A stretch of 64,000 bases of DNA from Synechococcus sp. MW101C3 (GCF_002252635.1 NZ_NQKX01000005.1:1-64000); one strand, 5' to 3'; counted from the first letter of the stretch, positions 8,938-18,095 are shown. Notes: a model not told the origin generated them from the sequence alone. Translations and numbers: made by a program.

Positions 8938-9684
8938 ATGACGGCTTCCTCCTCCGCCAAGGAAACCATCCTGGTCGTTGACGACGAGGCGAGCATCCGC
9001 AGGATTCTCGAAACCCGCCTCACGATGATCGGCTACGACGTCGTCACCGCCTGTGACGGCGTGGAGGCGCTTGAGGCCTTCCGCCATTCCAGCCCGGATC
9101 TGGTGGTGCTCGACGTGATGATGCCCAAGCTCGACGGCTATGGCGTCTGCCAGGAGCTCCGTAAGGAATCCGATGTGCCGATCGTGATGCTCACCGCTCT
9201 GGGCGACGTGGCCGACCGCATCACCGGCCTGGAGCTCGGTGCCGACGACTACGTGGTGAAGCCCTTCAGCCCGAAGGAGCTGGAGGCCCGCATCCGCTGC
9301 GTGCTGCGCCGGGTGGAGAAGGAGCAGGTGGTGGGCATCCCCAACTCCGGCGTGATCCAGGTCAACGAGCTGCGCATCGACACCAACAAGCGCCAGGTGT
9401 ACCGGGGCGAAGAGCGCATCCGCCTCACCGGCATGGAGTTCAGCCTGCTGGAGCTGCTGGTCAGCCGTTCGGGTGAGCCCTTCAGCCGCGGCGAGATTCT
9501 CAAGGAGGTCTGGGGCTATACCCCCGAGCGTCACGTGGACACCCGGGTGGTGGATGTCCACATCTCACGGCTGCGTTCCAAACTGGAAGATGATCCAGCC
9601 AACCCCGAGCTGATCCTCACCGCACGGGGTACGGGTTACCTGTTCCAGCGCATCGTGGAAGCCGTTGCCTCCGAAGGACTCTGA
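8938..9684 (+). CDS. rpaB: Response regulator RpaB (Ycf27)
   Basis: A 248-residue OmpR-type regulator: receiver domain with D15/D16, phospho-acceptor D59 in LVVLDVMMPKLDG and the Lys of DDYVVKPFSPKELEARI, then a winged helix ending LILTARGTGYLFQRI. The strings IRCVLRRVEKEQ and RLTGMEFSLLELLVSR are typical of Ycf27/RpaB. RpaB, controlled by the NblS kinase, binds HLR1 sites and represses or activates high-light and PSI genes; it is generally essential. The ATG at 8938 is chosen because it precedes the family start (KETILVVDDE). Its end overlaps the putative plsX start by 20 nt. Confidence 0.94.
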   Translation: MTASSSAKETILVVDDEASIRRILETRLTMIGYDVVTACDGVEALEAFRHSSPDLVVLDVMMPKLDGYGVCQELRKESDVPIVMLTALGDVADRITGLELGADDYVVKPFSPKELEARIRCVLRRVEKEQVVGIPNSGVIQVNELRIDTNKRQVYRGEERIRLTGMEFSLLELLVSRSGEPFSRGEILKEVWGYTPERHVDTRVVDVHISRLRSKLEDDPANPELILTARGTGYLFQRIVEAVASEGL

Positions 9685-11038
9685 TTCAGAACTGAGACAA
9701 CGCCGCGCCAAACCCAGCCGCGCGATCCGCCGGCTGGTGGTCTGGTATCGCCGCAATGCGACGGTCACCAGCCTGGTTGACACGGCCACCTCCTCAGCCA
9801 GCACTGCCGCCTCCGCTGCTTCCGCCGCCGCCTCGGTGGCCGGCTCGATGGCCTCGGCGGCAGGTTCGGTGGCCTCCTCCGCCGGCACCATGGCGGGATC
9901 GGTTGCCGGCACAGTGCTGCAGCCGCTGATGAGCTACCCCCGCCGGCGCCTGCAGACCGGTGGCGATGGGTCCGCTCCGATCCGCGACCGTGACCGCATC
10001 TGGATGGCCGTCGACGGCATGGGGGGAGACCATGCCCCCGGCCCGATCCTCGAGGGCTGCCTGGCTGCCGTGCGCTGCCTGCCGGTGAAGATCCGCTTCG
10101 TGGCCGAAGCCGCGGCAGTGCAGCAGGCCGCGGCCGCCCTGAACCTGGAAGACGACCTGCGCGAGAGCCTGCAGGCCGGGCTGCTGCAGCTGGTCGCCAG
10201 CGGCCCTTCGGTGGGCATGGACGAGGAAGCCACGGTGGTGCGCCGCAAGCGCGACGCCAGCATCAACATGGCCATGGACCTGGTCAAGAGCGGTGAGGCG
10301 GCGGCGGTTTACTCCGCCGGCAACTCCGGTGCCGTGATGGCCTCGGCGATCTTCCGGCTCGGCCGGCTCAAGGGCATCGACCGCCCCGCCATCGGCGCCC
10401 TCTTCCCCACCAAGGACCCGGGCCGGCAGGTGCTTGTGCTCGACGTGGGCGCCAACATGGACTGCAAGCCGGTGTACCTGCAGCAGTTCGCCCTGCTGGG
10501 CAGCATCTACAGCCGCGACGTGCTCGGCATCCCCCAGCCCCGCATCGGCCTGCTGAACATCGGCGAGGAGGCCTGCAAGGGCAACGAGCTCACCATCAAG
10601 GCCTACGCCCTGCTCGCCGCCGAGCAGCGGCTGCGCTTCGCCGGCAACTGCGAAGGCCGCGACGTCCTCTCCGGCAGCTTCGATGTGGTGGTCTGCGACG
10701 GCTACACCGGCAACGTGCTGCTCAAGTTCCTGGAGTCGGTGGGCAGCGTGCTGCTCGATGTGCTGCGGGCCGAACTGCCCCGGGGCAGGCGCGGCAAGGT
10801 GGGCTCCGCCTTCCTGCGCAGCAACCTGGTGCGGATCAAGAAGCGCCTCGACCATGCCGAGCACGGCGGCGCCCTGCTGCTCGGCGTCAATGGGGTCTGC
10901 GTGATCGGCCACGGCAGCAGCAAGGCCCTTTCGGTGGTCAGCGCGCTGCGGCTGGCGCACCTGGCCGCCAGCCATGGGGTGATGGAAGATCTGCACAAGC
11001 TCAGCAGCGAGGAGAGCTCCGTTCCTGCCTGTGGTTGA
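9665..11038 (+). CDS. plsX: Phosphate acyltransferase PlsX
   Basis: The catalytic core starts near residue 112 (IWMAVDGMGGDHAPG) and includes RKRDASINMAM, YSAGNSGAVMA, LDVGANMDCKP, LLNIGEEACKGNE and VVCDGYTGNVLLK. PlsX makes acyl-phosphate from acyl-ACP, the first step toward lysophosphatidate. Total length is 457 residues against about 330-350 in most bacteria, because of an Arg-rich N-terminus and an Ala/Ser/Gly-rich stretch (about 38-88). The TTG at 9665 is the longest start; a GTG at 9734 is possible. It heads plsX-fabH-fabD-plsC, a lipid-synthesis operon, directly after rpaB. Confidence 0.9.
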   Translation: MPPKDSDSELRQRRAKPSRAIRRLVVWYRRNATVTSLVDTATSSASTAASAASAAASVAGSMASAAGSVASSAGTMAGSVAGTVLQPLMSYPRRRLQTGGDGSAPIRDRDRIWMAVDGMGGDHAPGPILEGCLAAVRCLPVKIRFVAEAAAVQQAAAALNLEDDLRESLQAGLLQLVASGPSVGMDEEATVVRRKRDASINMAMDLVKSGEAAAVYSAGNSGAVMASAIFRLGRLKGIDRPAIGALFPTKDPGRQVLVLDVGANMDCKPVYLQQFALLGSIYSRDVLGIPQPRIGLLNIGEEACKGNELTIKAYALLAAEQRLRFAGNCEGRDVLSGSFDVVVCDGYTGNVLLKFLESVGSVLLDVLRAELPRGRRGKVGSAFLRSNLVRIKKRLDHAEHGGALLLGVNGVCVIGHGSSKALSVVSALRLAHLAASHGVMEDLHKLSSEESSVPACG

Positions 11039-11050
11039 CTGAGCCGAACC

Positions 11051-12082
11051 GTGGGTGAGTCGGTGGCGCTTGGCCGGATGGGCGCAGGCATGGCGCTCGT
11101 GGGATGCGGCAGTTCGCTCCCCGCTCTGATCGTCAGCAACGACGCGCTGAGCCTTCGCGTCGACACCAACGATGAGTGGATCCGCAGCCGCACCGGCATC
11201 GCTGCGCGCCGTGTGGCCGGGCCCACGGAAACGGTGACGTCGATGGCCACCGCCGCCGCCCGCAACGCCCTTGATCACGCCGGCTGGTCGGCGGAGACGG
11301 TGGATCTGATCCTGCTGGCCACCTCCAGCCCGGACGACCTGTTCGGCACCGCGCCGCGGGTGCAGGCGGGGCTGGGGGCCACCAACGCCGTGGCCTTCGA
11401 TCTCACAGCCGCCTGCAGCGGCTTTCTCTTCGCCCTGATCACCGCAGCCCAATACATCCGCGCCGGTAGCGCGCGCAAGGTGCTGGTGATCGGGGCCGAC
11501 CAGCTCAGCCGCTGGGTCGACTGGGACGACCGGCGCACCTGCGTGCTGTTCGGCGACGCCGCCGCCGCCATCGCCGTGGAGGCCTGTGAAGGCGAGCGGG
11601 ATGGCCTGCTGGGCTTCCGCATGCGTTCTGACGGCCGCCGCGCCGCCTGCCTGACCCTGGCGCAGCGGGAGGAGCGGCAGGCGCTGCTCGACGGCCACAC
11701 GGCCCAGCGCGGCGGCTTCGCGCCGATCCACATGAACGGCCAGGAGGTGTACAAGTTCGCCGTCAAGGAAGTGCCGGCCGTGCTGCAGGAGCTGCTCGCC
11801 GCCACTGGCACCACCGCAGCCGAGCTCGACTGGCTGCTGCTGCATCAGGCCAACCAGCGCATCCTCGATGCGGTGGCCCAGCGTTTCGCCATTCCCAACC
11901 AGCGGGTGCTCAGCAACCTGGCGGCCTACGGCAACACCTCTGCCGCCACGATCCCGCTGATGCTCGATGAAGCGGTACGTGATGGCCGCATCCAGCCTGG
12001 CCACCTGATCGCCAGCAGTGGCTTCGGCGCCGGGCTGAGCTGGGGAGCGGCGCTGCTCCGCTGGCGTGGACCCGGCGGCTGA
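11051..12082 (+). CDS. fabH: Beta-ketoacyl-ACP synthase III
   Basis: A 343-residue KAS III, which condenses acetyl-CoA with malonyl-ACP to start fatty-acid synthesis. The Cys-His-Asn triad is visible: Cys in DLTAACSGFLFAL, His in LLLHQANQRI and Asn in YGNTSAATIP. The DTNDEWIRSRTGI segment and the ending ASSGFGAGLSWGAALLRW are also typical. The start is GTG at 11051, 12 nt after the plsX stop; a later in-frame ATG at MALVGCGSSLP (residue 14) would also fit. It sits between plsX and fabD. Confidence 0.95.
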   Translation: MGESVALGRMGAGMALVGCGSSLPALIVSNDALSLRVDTNDEWIRSRTGIAARRVAGPTETVTSMATAAARNALDHAGWSAETVDLILLATSSPDDLFGTAPRVQAGLGATNAVAFDLTAACSGFLFALITAAQYIRAGSARKVLVIGADQLSRWVDWDDRRTCVLFGDAAAAIAVEACEGERDGLLGFRMRSDGRRAACLTLAQREERQALLDGHTAQRGGFAPIHMNGQEVYKFAVKEVPAVLQELLAATGTTAAELDWLLLHQANQRILDAVAQRFAIPNQRVLSNLAAYGNTSAATIPLMLDEAVRDGRIQPGHLIASSGFGAGLSWGAALLRWRGPGG

Positions 12083-12105
12083 GGGGGCTAGCCAGGGCGT
12101 CGCCG

Positions 12106-12111
12106 TAATCT
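12106..12111 (+). promoter_or_regulatory. Candidate -10 element of fabD
   Basis: TAATCT lies 24 nt before the fabD ATG in the 53-nt gap after fabH, suggesting an internal promoter in the lipid operon. No good -35 box is evident. Confidence 0.3.
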
Positions 12112-12135
12112 CAGATTCCGTTCAAGACGAACAGG

Positions 12136-13035
12136 ATGGGCATTGCCTGGGTGTTTCCCGGCCAGGGATCGCAGAAGCTGGGAATGGTGGGTGATCTGCT
12201 CGATCTGCCCGGAGCGCGCGAGCGGTTTGCTTCTGCTTCGGATCTCCTGGGCAGGGATCTGCTGGCGATCTGCGCCGGTGAACCGCTCAGTGATCCCACC
12301 GCACCGGCCGACCTGAACGACACCCGCAACAGCCAGCCGGCCCTGTTCGTGCTGGAAAGCCTGCTGGTCGATGCGCTCAAGGGGATGGGGCGCTGCGCCC
12401 ACCTTGTGGCCGGACACAGCCTTGGGGAGCTGGTGGCGCTCTACGCCGCTGGTGTCTTCGACCTTGAGGCAGGCCTGGCCCTGATGCGGCAGCGAAGCGA
12501 GCTGATGGCCGCCGCAGGTGGCGGGTCGATGACCGCCGTGATCGGCTTCAACCGGGAGGAGCTGGACGAACGGATCGCCGCCAGCGAAGGGGTGGTGATC
12601 GCCAACGACAACAGCGCCTCCCAAGTGGTGCTCTCCGGCAGCACCGAGGCGGTTCAGGCCCTGTGCCAGAGAATCAACTGCAAGCGGGCGATCCCCTTGG
12701 CTGTGTCGGGGGCCTTCCATTCCCCCTTCATGGCAGAAGCCGCGGCCGCCTTTCGCCAGCTCCTGGAGCAGGTCCCATTCGCCAATGCGGCCATTCCGGT
12801 GCTCAGCAACACCGATCCCACCCCGGCCACTGACGGCGCCCTGCTCAAGGAGCGCCTGAGCGAGCAGATGGTCACGGGGGTGCGCTGGCGCGAAACCATG
12901 GACCAGTTCCCGCGGCTAGCAATCGAAACCGTGGTGGAGGTCGGGCCGGGCAACGTGCTGAGCGGCCTGCTGCGCCGGGCAGTCCCCGGCCTCGCCACCG
13001 CCCAGATCGGCGCGGCGGCCGACCTGGCGCTTTGA
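12136..13035 (+). CDS. fabD: Malonyl-CoA:ACP transacylase
   Basis: A 299-residue acyltransferase that loads malonyl groups onto ACP. Motifs: WVFPGQGSQ at the N-terminus, nucleophile Ser in GHSLGELVAL, the Arg in MRQRSELM, His in SGAFHSPFM and the C-terminal VEVGPGNVLSGL. Normal length. The ATG at 12136 follows a 53-nt gap after fabH. The TGA overlaps the TTG start of plsC by four bases (TTGA), implying translational coupling. Confidence 0.95.
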   Translation: MGIAWVFPGQGSQKLGMVGDLLDLPGARERFASASDLLGRDLLAICAGEPLSDPTAPADLNDTRNSQPALFVLESLLVDALKGMGRCAHLVAGHSLGELVALYAAGVFDLEAGLALMRQRSELMAAAGGGSMTAVIGFNREELDERIAASEGVVIANDNSASQVVLSGSTEAVQALCQRINCKRAIPLAVSGAFHSPFMAEAAAAFRQLLEQVPFANAAIPVLSNTDPTPATDGALLKERLSEQMVTGVRWRETMDQFPRLAIETVVEVGPGNVLSGLLRRAVPGLATAQIGAAADLAL

Positions 13036-13757
13036 GCGAATCCAAAGGGCTGGATTCCTCCGATCCGCTGGCGCTGTTGAATCCCCGCCCCAGCCTTACC
13101 TACCGGCTGATCAGCTATTTGCTGGTGTTCCCGCTCTACCGGATCCTGTTCCGTGGGCGCACCAGCGGCAATCGAAATGTGCCCACGGAGGGTGCACTGG
13201 TGGTGGTGGCCAACCACGGCTCCCACTTCGACCCGCCGTTGCTGGGCCACGCCTTGGGCCGACCCGTGGCCTTCATGGCAAAAGCAGAGCTGTTCAGGGT
13301 CCCCCTGCTGGGCCCGATCATTCGCGCCTGCGGGGCCTACCCGGTGCAGCGGGGGGCCAGCGACCGCGAAGCCATTCGGGTCGCCACAGCACGGCTGGCC
13401 CAGGGCTGGGCCACCGGGGTGTTCATCGATGGCACCCGGCAGCTGGACGGCCGCGTCAACCAGCCGCAGGCGGGCGCTGCTCTGCTGGCGGCACGGGCCG
13501 GCGTGCCGCTGCTACCGGTGGCGATCGTCAACAGCCACCGGGCCATGGGCGCAGGCCGTACCTGGCCACGCCTGGTGCCGATCCACATCCGTATCGGCCA
13601 GCCGATCCCGCCGCCCGCCTCGCGCCGTCGCGAAGACCTCCTGGCGACCACCCAGGCCTGCCAGGACCAGATCAATGCCTTGCTGAATGAGGGCCTGATC
13701 AGGCCCGGGTCTGAGCGTGCTGCGCTTGCGCCCAGTTCTTCAGATCCCGCCCGCTGA
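13032..13757 (+). CDS. plsC: 1-acyl-sn-glycerol-3-phosphate acyltransferase
   Basis: A 241-residue acyltransferase that converts lysophosphatidate to phosphatidate at the membrane. The HX4D motif is present (NHGSHFD), preceded by a hydrophobic segment (about 25-40). The second block reads FIDGTR where most family members have FPEGTR, so a Glu-to-Asp change is seen. The start is TTG at 13032, coupled to fabD. The last 59 nt overlap the opposite-strand YdcF-like gene, a long convergent overlap; the C-terminal 20 residues here look low in conservation. Confidence 0.85.
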   Translation: MSESKGLDSSDPLALLNPRPSLTYRLISYLLVFPLYRILFRGRTSGNRNVPTEGALVVVANHGSHFDPPLLGHALGRPVAFMAKAELFRVPLLGPIIRACGAYPVQRGASDREAIRVATARLAQGWATGVFIDGTRQLDGRVNQPQAGAALLAARAGVPLLPVAIVNSHRAMGAGRTWPRLVPIHIRIGQPIPPPASRRREDLLATTQACQDQINALLNEGLIRPGSERAALAPSSSDPAR

Positions 13758-14256
13758 GCACCCACACCACGGCCCGCAGGCCGTCGCCCCAGCGCTTGGG
13801 GAGGCTCTCAGGATGGCAGTGCTCCCCGCAGGACACCGCCACGGGCGTCAGCTGGATGCCGCGGCTGCCGGCCACCACCCGGCCGACCAGCAGGGCCCGG
13901 TCCATGTGATCACTGCTGGTGACCAGCAGCACGTGACGGATGCCGCCACGGCGCAGATCATCCACCACGGTGGTGAAGTTGGAAAGCGTGTCATGGGCGC
14001 GGTAATCCAGCCGGTATTGCTGCTGCCGCAGGCCTTCCTGATCGAACAGCCAGCGGGCGTATTCCGGGTTGCTGCCGCCGCTGACCACCACCGGCAGACG
14101 GTATTGCGTCGCCAAGCGCCCGGCCACCTTCTCGCGCTTCACGTCACCGCCCAGCACGAGGATGAGCTGGGGCGGCGAAGCCGGCGGCAGCAGCAGGGAA
14201 CGTCCCAGCCAGAAGCTGCCCGCCGTCAGCAACGTCAGCAGCACCAGGCGGCGCAT
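13699..14256 (-). CDS. YdcF-like DUF218 membrane-anchored protein
   Basis: A 185-residue protein with one N-terminal hydrophobic segment (about 4-22) followed by a DUF218/YdcF Rossmann-like domain: LILVLGGDVKRE, VVVSGGSNPEYA, a central DTLSNF segment and LLVTSSDHMDRAL. Family members are implicated in cell-envelope processes, but the reaction is unknown. The ATG at 14256 shares one base with the TGA of tsaB; a TTG directly upstream is an alternative. It is third in ycf34-tsaB-ydcF and ends inside plsC. Confidence 0.8.
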   Translation of the reverse strand: MRRLVLLTLLTAGSFWLGRSLLLPPASPPQLILVLGGDVKREKVAGRLATQYRLPVVVSGGSNPEYARWLFDQEGLRQQQYRLDYRAHDTLSNFTTVVDDLRRGGIRHVLLVTSSDHMDRALLVGRVVAGSRGIQLTPVAVSCGEHCHPESLPKRWGDGLRAVVWVLSGRDLKNWAQAQHAQTRA

Positions 14257-14897
14257 CAACCCTCTCCCCCCACGGGGCTGGTGGGATAGATCGGCAGCAC
14301 CGTGCTCCAGGGGGCCGGCCCGCCGGCCATCGCCGCCGCCTTGCTGAAGGCGAGCAACTGGGCCACATCGGCTCTGGCTTCCACCACCGCCGGCAGCCGT
14401 GGGCCAGGAGGCACGGCATCGGCATCGGCGAACAGGCGCGGCGGCTGGCGCTCCACCACCCCCCCTGGAGCCCCTGCATCGAGCCCGTAGGCACCCGCCA
14501 CCACACCCCGGCGCGGCAGCTCGTGCAGCAGCCAGAACGGATCGGCGGCCGTCAGCGGCTCTCCGTCCTGCCAGAGGCGCCGCGCCACCAGCAGGAAACT
14601 GCTGACACCATCAAGGGGCAGAGCCAGCTGCTGGGCCAGCGTGCGGGCCATCACTACGGTGAGCCGGGTGCCAGTGAAGCCACCGGGCCCGGTGGCCACC
14701 GCCAGCCGTGCCAGCTGCGGCCAGCGGCAGGCTGGCAATACCTCCTCCACGCAGGCGAGCAGATCGTTGGAGAGCCGGCGCCCCAGCGGGAAGGTGTGGA
14801 TCAAGGGCGGCGTCTCCGGCTCCAGCAGCGACTGGAGCGCCACTCCCAGCACCTCGCTGCTGCTGTGCAGGGCCAGGCCCCAGGCAGGAGCGTCCAT
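14256..14897 (-). CDS. tsaB: tRNA threonylcarbamoyladenosine biosynthesis protein TsaB
   Basis: A 213-residue ASKHA-fold protein with the N-terminal LALHSSSEVLGVAL strand-loop, central AVATGPGGFTGTRL and TVVMARTLAQQL, typical of TsaB. TsaB partners TsaD and TsaE to form t6A at position 37 of ANN-reading tRNAs. The C-terminal half is divergent, as usual. Start: the ATG at 14897 shares one base with the ycf34 TGA; a GTG directly upstream would give a four-base overlap. It lies between ycf34 and the YdcF-like gene in a tightly coupled set. Confidence 0.88.
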   Translation of the reverse strand: MDAPAWGLALHSSSEVLGVALQSLLEPETPPLIHTFPLGRRLSNDLLACVEEVLPACRWPQLARLAVATGPGGFTGTRLTVVMARTLAQQLALPLDGVSSFLLVARRLWQDGEPLTAADPFWLLHELPRRGVVAGAYGLDAGAPGGVVERQPPRLFADADAVPPGPRLPAVVEARADVAQLLAFSKAAAMAGGPAPWSTVLPIYPTSPVGGEG

Positions 14898-15148
14898 CAC
14901 CGCGGGACCGCCGCCAGAGGACGCAGCCGTTGCCAGCGACCCGGTTCAGCCTGGAAGCTGGCGCAGGACCGCACGTCCCACTCCACGCCCACGCGGTTCT
15001 CCGGCAGATCCATCACCTGCACATGGATGCGTGGATCCACCGGGCGAAAGTCGGGGGCAACGGCGAGATGCTCGACGCCGTGCTGGCGCTCCACCGCGTG
15101 ATAGGCCTGGCAGCGGTCCACCCAGTGGCAATCCACGCAGATGCACAT
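14897..15148 (-). CDS. ycf34: Ycf34 family iron-sulfur protein
   Basis: An 83-residue protein beginning MCICVDCHWVDRCQAYHAVE, the Ycf34 signature, with four cysteines at residues 2, 4, 7 and 13. In Synechocystis Ycf34 binds an Fe-S cluster and affects photosynthetic electron transport; that role is inferred here from family membership. Later parts (DPRIHVQV, VEWDVRSCASF) also match. It overlaps tsaB by one to four bases downstream. Its start overlaps the 5-prime end of the divergent cca reading frame by 8 bases, so one of the two starts may need adjusting. Confidence 0.88.
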   Translation of the reverse strand: MCICVDCHWVDRCQAYHAVERQHGVEHLAVAPDFRPVDPRIHVQVMDLPENRVGVEWDVRSCASFQAEPGRWQRLRPLAAVPR

Positions 15149-16454
15149 GCCTGAGTGGTCTCCGAATGCAGCCATTCTGGCGGGCCAGGCCAGCGTGCCT
15201 CTGGATCTGGCCGCCGCCACGGCTCTGCTGCGCCGCCGCCTGGCGACGGAACGCTGGCCGGTGCCTCCGGCGGCCTTTCCTGCGGGCACCGCCCTGGTGG
15301 GTGGCGCCGTGCGCGATGGCCTGCTCGGGCGGCTGGGGGAGCGGCCCGACCTCGATCTGGTGGTGCCGGTGGAGGCCATTGCCCTGGGCGAGCGGCTGAG
15401 CCGGGAGCACGGTGGTCGCTGCGTGGTGCTGGATCAGGAGCGCTCGATCGCCCGGCTGGTGATCCGGGGCTGGAGCGTGGATCTGGCCCGCCAGGCCGGC
15501 GCGGACCTGGCCACCGATCTGCTGCGCCGCGACTTCTGTCTCAACGCCCTGGCCCTGCCCTTGGCGGCGAGCAGCCAGCTGCTCGACCCGAGCGGCGGCC
15601 TGACCGATCTGGCGGCGGGACTGATCCGGGCCGTGAGCGAAGCGAACCTGCTGGACGACCCGCTGCGACTGCTGCGAGGTGAGCGACTGGCCGCGGAACT
15701 GGGCTTTCACCTCGACGCCACCAGCGCAGCCTGGATCCAGCACCACAGCCGCCGGATCGACCAAGTGGCCGTGGAGCGCGTGCGGGTGGAGCTGGAGAAG
15801 CTGGCGGCGTGCGCCGGCGGCGGCGAAGGGCTGGCCCGGGTGCTGACGATCGGCCTGCTGGACGCCTGGCGCCAGCCGGACGCTGTGGAAGGCGGTGCAG
15901 CCGGCAATGAAGCCGCCGGTGCCGCATTGCGACAGCTCACCCCGGCGGCGGCCGCAGCCAGGGGCCTGAGCGAAGACGAAGCCCGCGTGGCCCTGCCCCT
16001 GGCGCGCCTGGCCACGCTGCTTGATGCCGCCAGCTGGGGGCGGCTGCACGCCAGCCGGGCGCTGCAGCGACGCTGCGGTCTGCTGCGGAGCTGGCGGGCG
16101 CAGCTGGAGGGGCCCGGCGGGGTGCGGGATCCCGCCGCCCCGTTCGGCTCGGAACGGGAGCAGGTGCACTTTCACCGCGACCTGGAGGACGACCTGCCCG
16201 CCCTGCTGCTCATGCTGCCGCTGCCGTTTGCGCGGGAGTGGCTGCCCCGCTGGCGTGATCCGGGCGATCCTCTCTTTCATCCCAGGCCCCCGCTCGACGG
16301 CACGGAACTGCAGCAGCGGCTGGGGCTGGCCCCGTCACGGCGGCTGGGCGAACTGCTGGCCCACCTGACGATCGAGCGCGCCTTCGGCCGCCTGGAGAGC
16401 AGCGAGGAGGCCCTGGCGGCGGCGCGTCGCTGGCTGGCTGGACCGGCGCCGTGA
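15141..16454 (+). CDS. cca: tRNA nucleotidyltransferase / poly(A) polymerase family protein
   Basis: A 437-residue class II nucleotidyltransferase. The head has LVGGAVRDGLLGR and the metal-binding DLD in RPDLDLVV, then RRDFCLNALALPL, LLDDPLRLLRGERLAAELGF and an RNA-binding helical C-terminus. It either adds CCA to tRNA 3-prime ends (the tRNA-Asn here lacks an encoded CCA) or acts as a poly(A) polymerase; the two cannot be separated by eye. Possible starts: ATG 15141, ATG 15147 or GTG 15195. The first two overlap the divergent ycf34 start, and 15195 would avoid this. Confidence 0.87.
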   Translation: MHMPEWSPNAAILAGQASVPLDLAAATALLRRRLATERWPVPPAAFPAGTALVGGAVRDGLLGRLGERPDLDLVVPVEAIALGERLSREHGGRCVVLDQERSIARLVIRGWSVDLARQAGADLATDLLRRDFCLNALALPLAASSQLLDPSGGLTDLAAGLIRAVSEANLLDDPLRLLRGERLAAELGFHLDATSAAWIQHHSRRIDQVAVERVRVELEKLAACAGGGEGLARVLTIGLLDAWRQPDAVEGGAAGNEAAGAALRQLTPAAAAARGLSEDEARVALPLARLATLLDAASWGRLHASRALQRRCGLLRSWRAQLEGPGGVRDPAAPFGSEREQVHFHRDLEDDLPALLLMLPLPFAREWLPRWRDPGDPLFHPRPPLDGTELQQRLGLAPSRRLGELLAHLTIERAFGRLESSEEALAAARRWLAGPAP

Positions 16455-16645
16455 TTGACTGCTCTGTGTACAGGCATCTTCCATCGCTTCATCGAAGCCC
16501 GAACGGCAACGGTTGACGTCCAGTTCCTGAACGTCAGAAACACCTCCCCGATCGCTCTTTGGCGCCTCCTGCGCTGCCCTGCGTTTCGCCGGTGCGTTCA
16601 CCCGATGGCGCAGGCCGCCACCTCCCTTCTCTCCCCCCTCCTCCC

Positions 16646-17080
16646 ATGAGTGTTCGTCTCTACGTCGGCAATCTGCCGCAGACTTTCGATGCCGCCGAGC
16701 TCGATGCTCTGTTCACTTCCATCGCCGAGGGCGTGCGCTTCAAGACCGTTCAGGACAGGGAAACGGGTGCCTGCCGTGGTTTCGGTTTCGCCAATGTCGA
16801 GGATGAGAAACTGGCCGACACCGTGATCGAGCAGCTCAACGGCCACGACTTCGGCGGCAACAGCCTGCGCATCGAGCGCTCCGAGCGCCGTGACAGCCGC
16901 CCCGGCACCGGCGATCGCCGGCCCGCCGCCGGCGGTGCCGCTCCTGTGGCGGCCCGCAAGGCCGTCAACAAGGTGGTGCACAGTGACACCATCACCGAAG
17001 GCGCCCCCGATCCGCGTTGGGCCGGTGAGCTCGCCAAACTGAAATCCCTGCTGGCCAACCAGACAGCCACCACGGTCTGA
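16646..17080 (+). CDS. RRM-type RNA-binding protein
   Basis: A 144-residue protein with one RNA recognition motif (residues 1-80): RNP2 LYVGNL and RNP1 RGFGFANV. The tail is not the Gly-rich type; after an Arg/Gly/Pro-rich linker it has DPRWAGELAKLKSLLAN, which I recall from picocyanobacterial RRM proteins. Cyanobacterial Rbp proteins bind mRNA, and some are cold-induced or help localise photosystem mRNAs at thylakoids; the role here is inferred only. The ATG at 16646 is the family start. A leader of about 190 nt with no other gene separates it from cca. Confidence 0.9.
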   Translation: MSVRLYVGNLPQTFDAAELDALFTSIAEGVRFKTVQDRETGACRGFGFANVEDEKLADTVIEQLNGHDFGGNSLRIERSERRDSRPGTGDRRPAAGGAAPVAARKAVNKVVHSDTITEGAPDPRWAGELAKLKSLLANQTATTV

Positions 17081-17118
17081 GCCAGCACCCCGTTCCGCCG
17101 GTCGGCGGCGATGCTGCC

Positions 17119-18095
17119 TTGACCCACCCGCTGGCTTCCACCGCGCCCAGCCCTGCCTCCTCCTCCTGGACCTGGCAGGGTCACATCATTCGCTACCGCT
17201 GCCTCGCCGGCCCCGAACCGGCGGGGCTTCAACGTGTGGTGCTGATCCACGGGTTCGGCGCGAGCCTGGGCCACTGGCGCCACAACCTGCCGGTGATCGC
17301 CAGCCGCTTCTCGGTGTGCGCCATCGATCTGCTCGGATTCGGCGCCAGCGACAAGCCGCGCTCCCGCCTGGCCGATGAAGCAGAGCAGCCCGGAGCGGTG
17401 CGCTACTGCTTCGATCTGTGGGCCGAGCAGGTGGCGGATTTCGTGCAGAAGGTGGCCCTGCAGCACGCTCCCTCCGCCCGCGTGCATCTGGTGGGCAACT
17501 CGATCGGCGGCGTGGTGGCCCTAAGGGCGGCCCAGCTGCTGGTGGCCCGAGGCGTTCCGCTGGCCCAGGTGATCCTGATCGACTGCGCCCAGCGCACGTT
17601 GGATGAAAAGCGCGTGGCGGAACTGCCGCTGCTGGAGCGCTGGAGCCGTCCCCTGGTGAAGCAACTGGTGCGGCAGCGCTGGCTGGTGGCTCCCCTGTTC
17701 CGCGCCCTGGCCCGGCCCGCCTTCATCCGTCAGGTGCTGGAGCGGGCTTACCCCAGCGGCGCCAACATCGACGACGCCCTGGTGGAGCTGCTGCACCGGC
17801 CCAGTACCGATGCCGGAGCGCCCGAGAGCTTCCGCGGCTTCGTCAACCTGTTCGACGACCACCTGGCACCGGAGCTGCTTGCCGAGCTCACCGTGCCGGT
17901 GCGCATGCTGTGGGGAGCAGAGGATCCGTGGGAAGCGCCAGCCGAAGCCGAACGCTGGGCGCGCCTCTTCCCCTGCGTGCAGGAACTGAAGGTGCTGCCG
18001 GGGTTGGGACACTGCCCCCACGACGAAGCTCCCGAACGGGTGAATCCGATCCTGCTGGACTGGCTGCAGGCGGAGGCCGGGGCCACTGCAGAGGT

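Noticed and set aside
9794-12004. 736-codon frame on the minus strand opposite plsX and fabH
   Set aside because: It is antisense to two clear enzymes, has His/Gln/Ala-rich composition typical of high-GC shadow frames and no recognisable motif.
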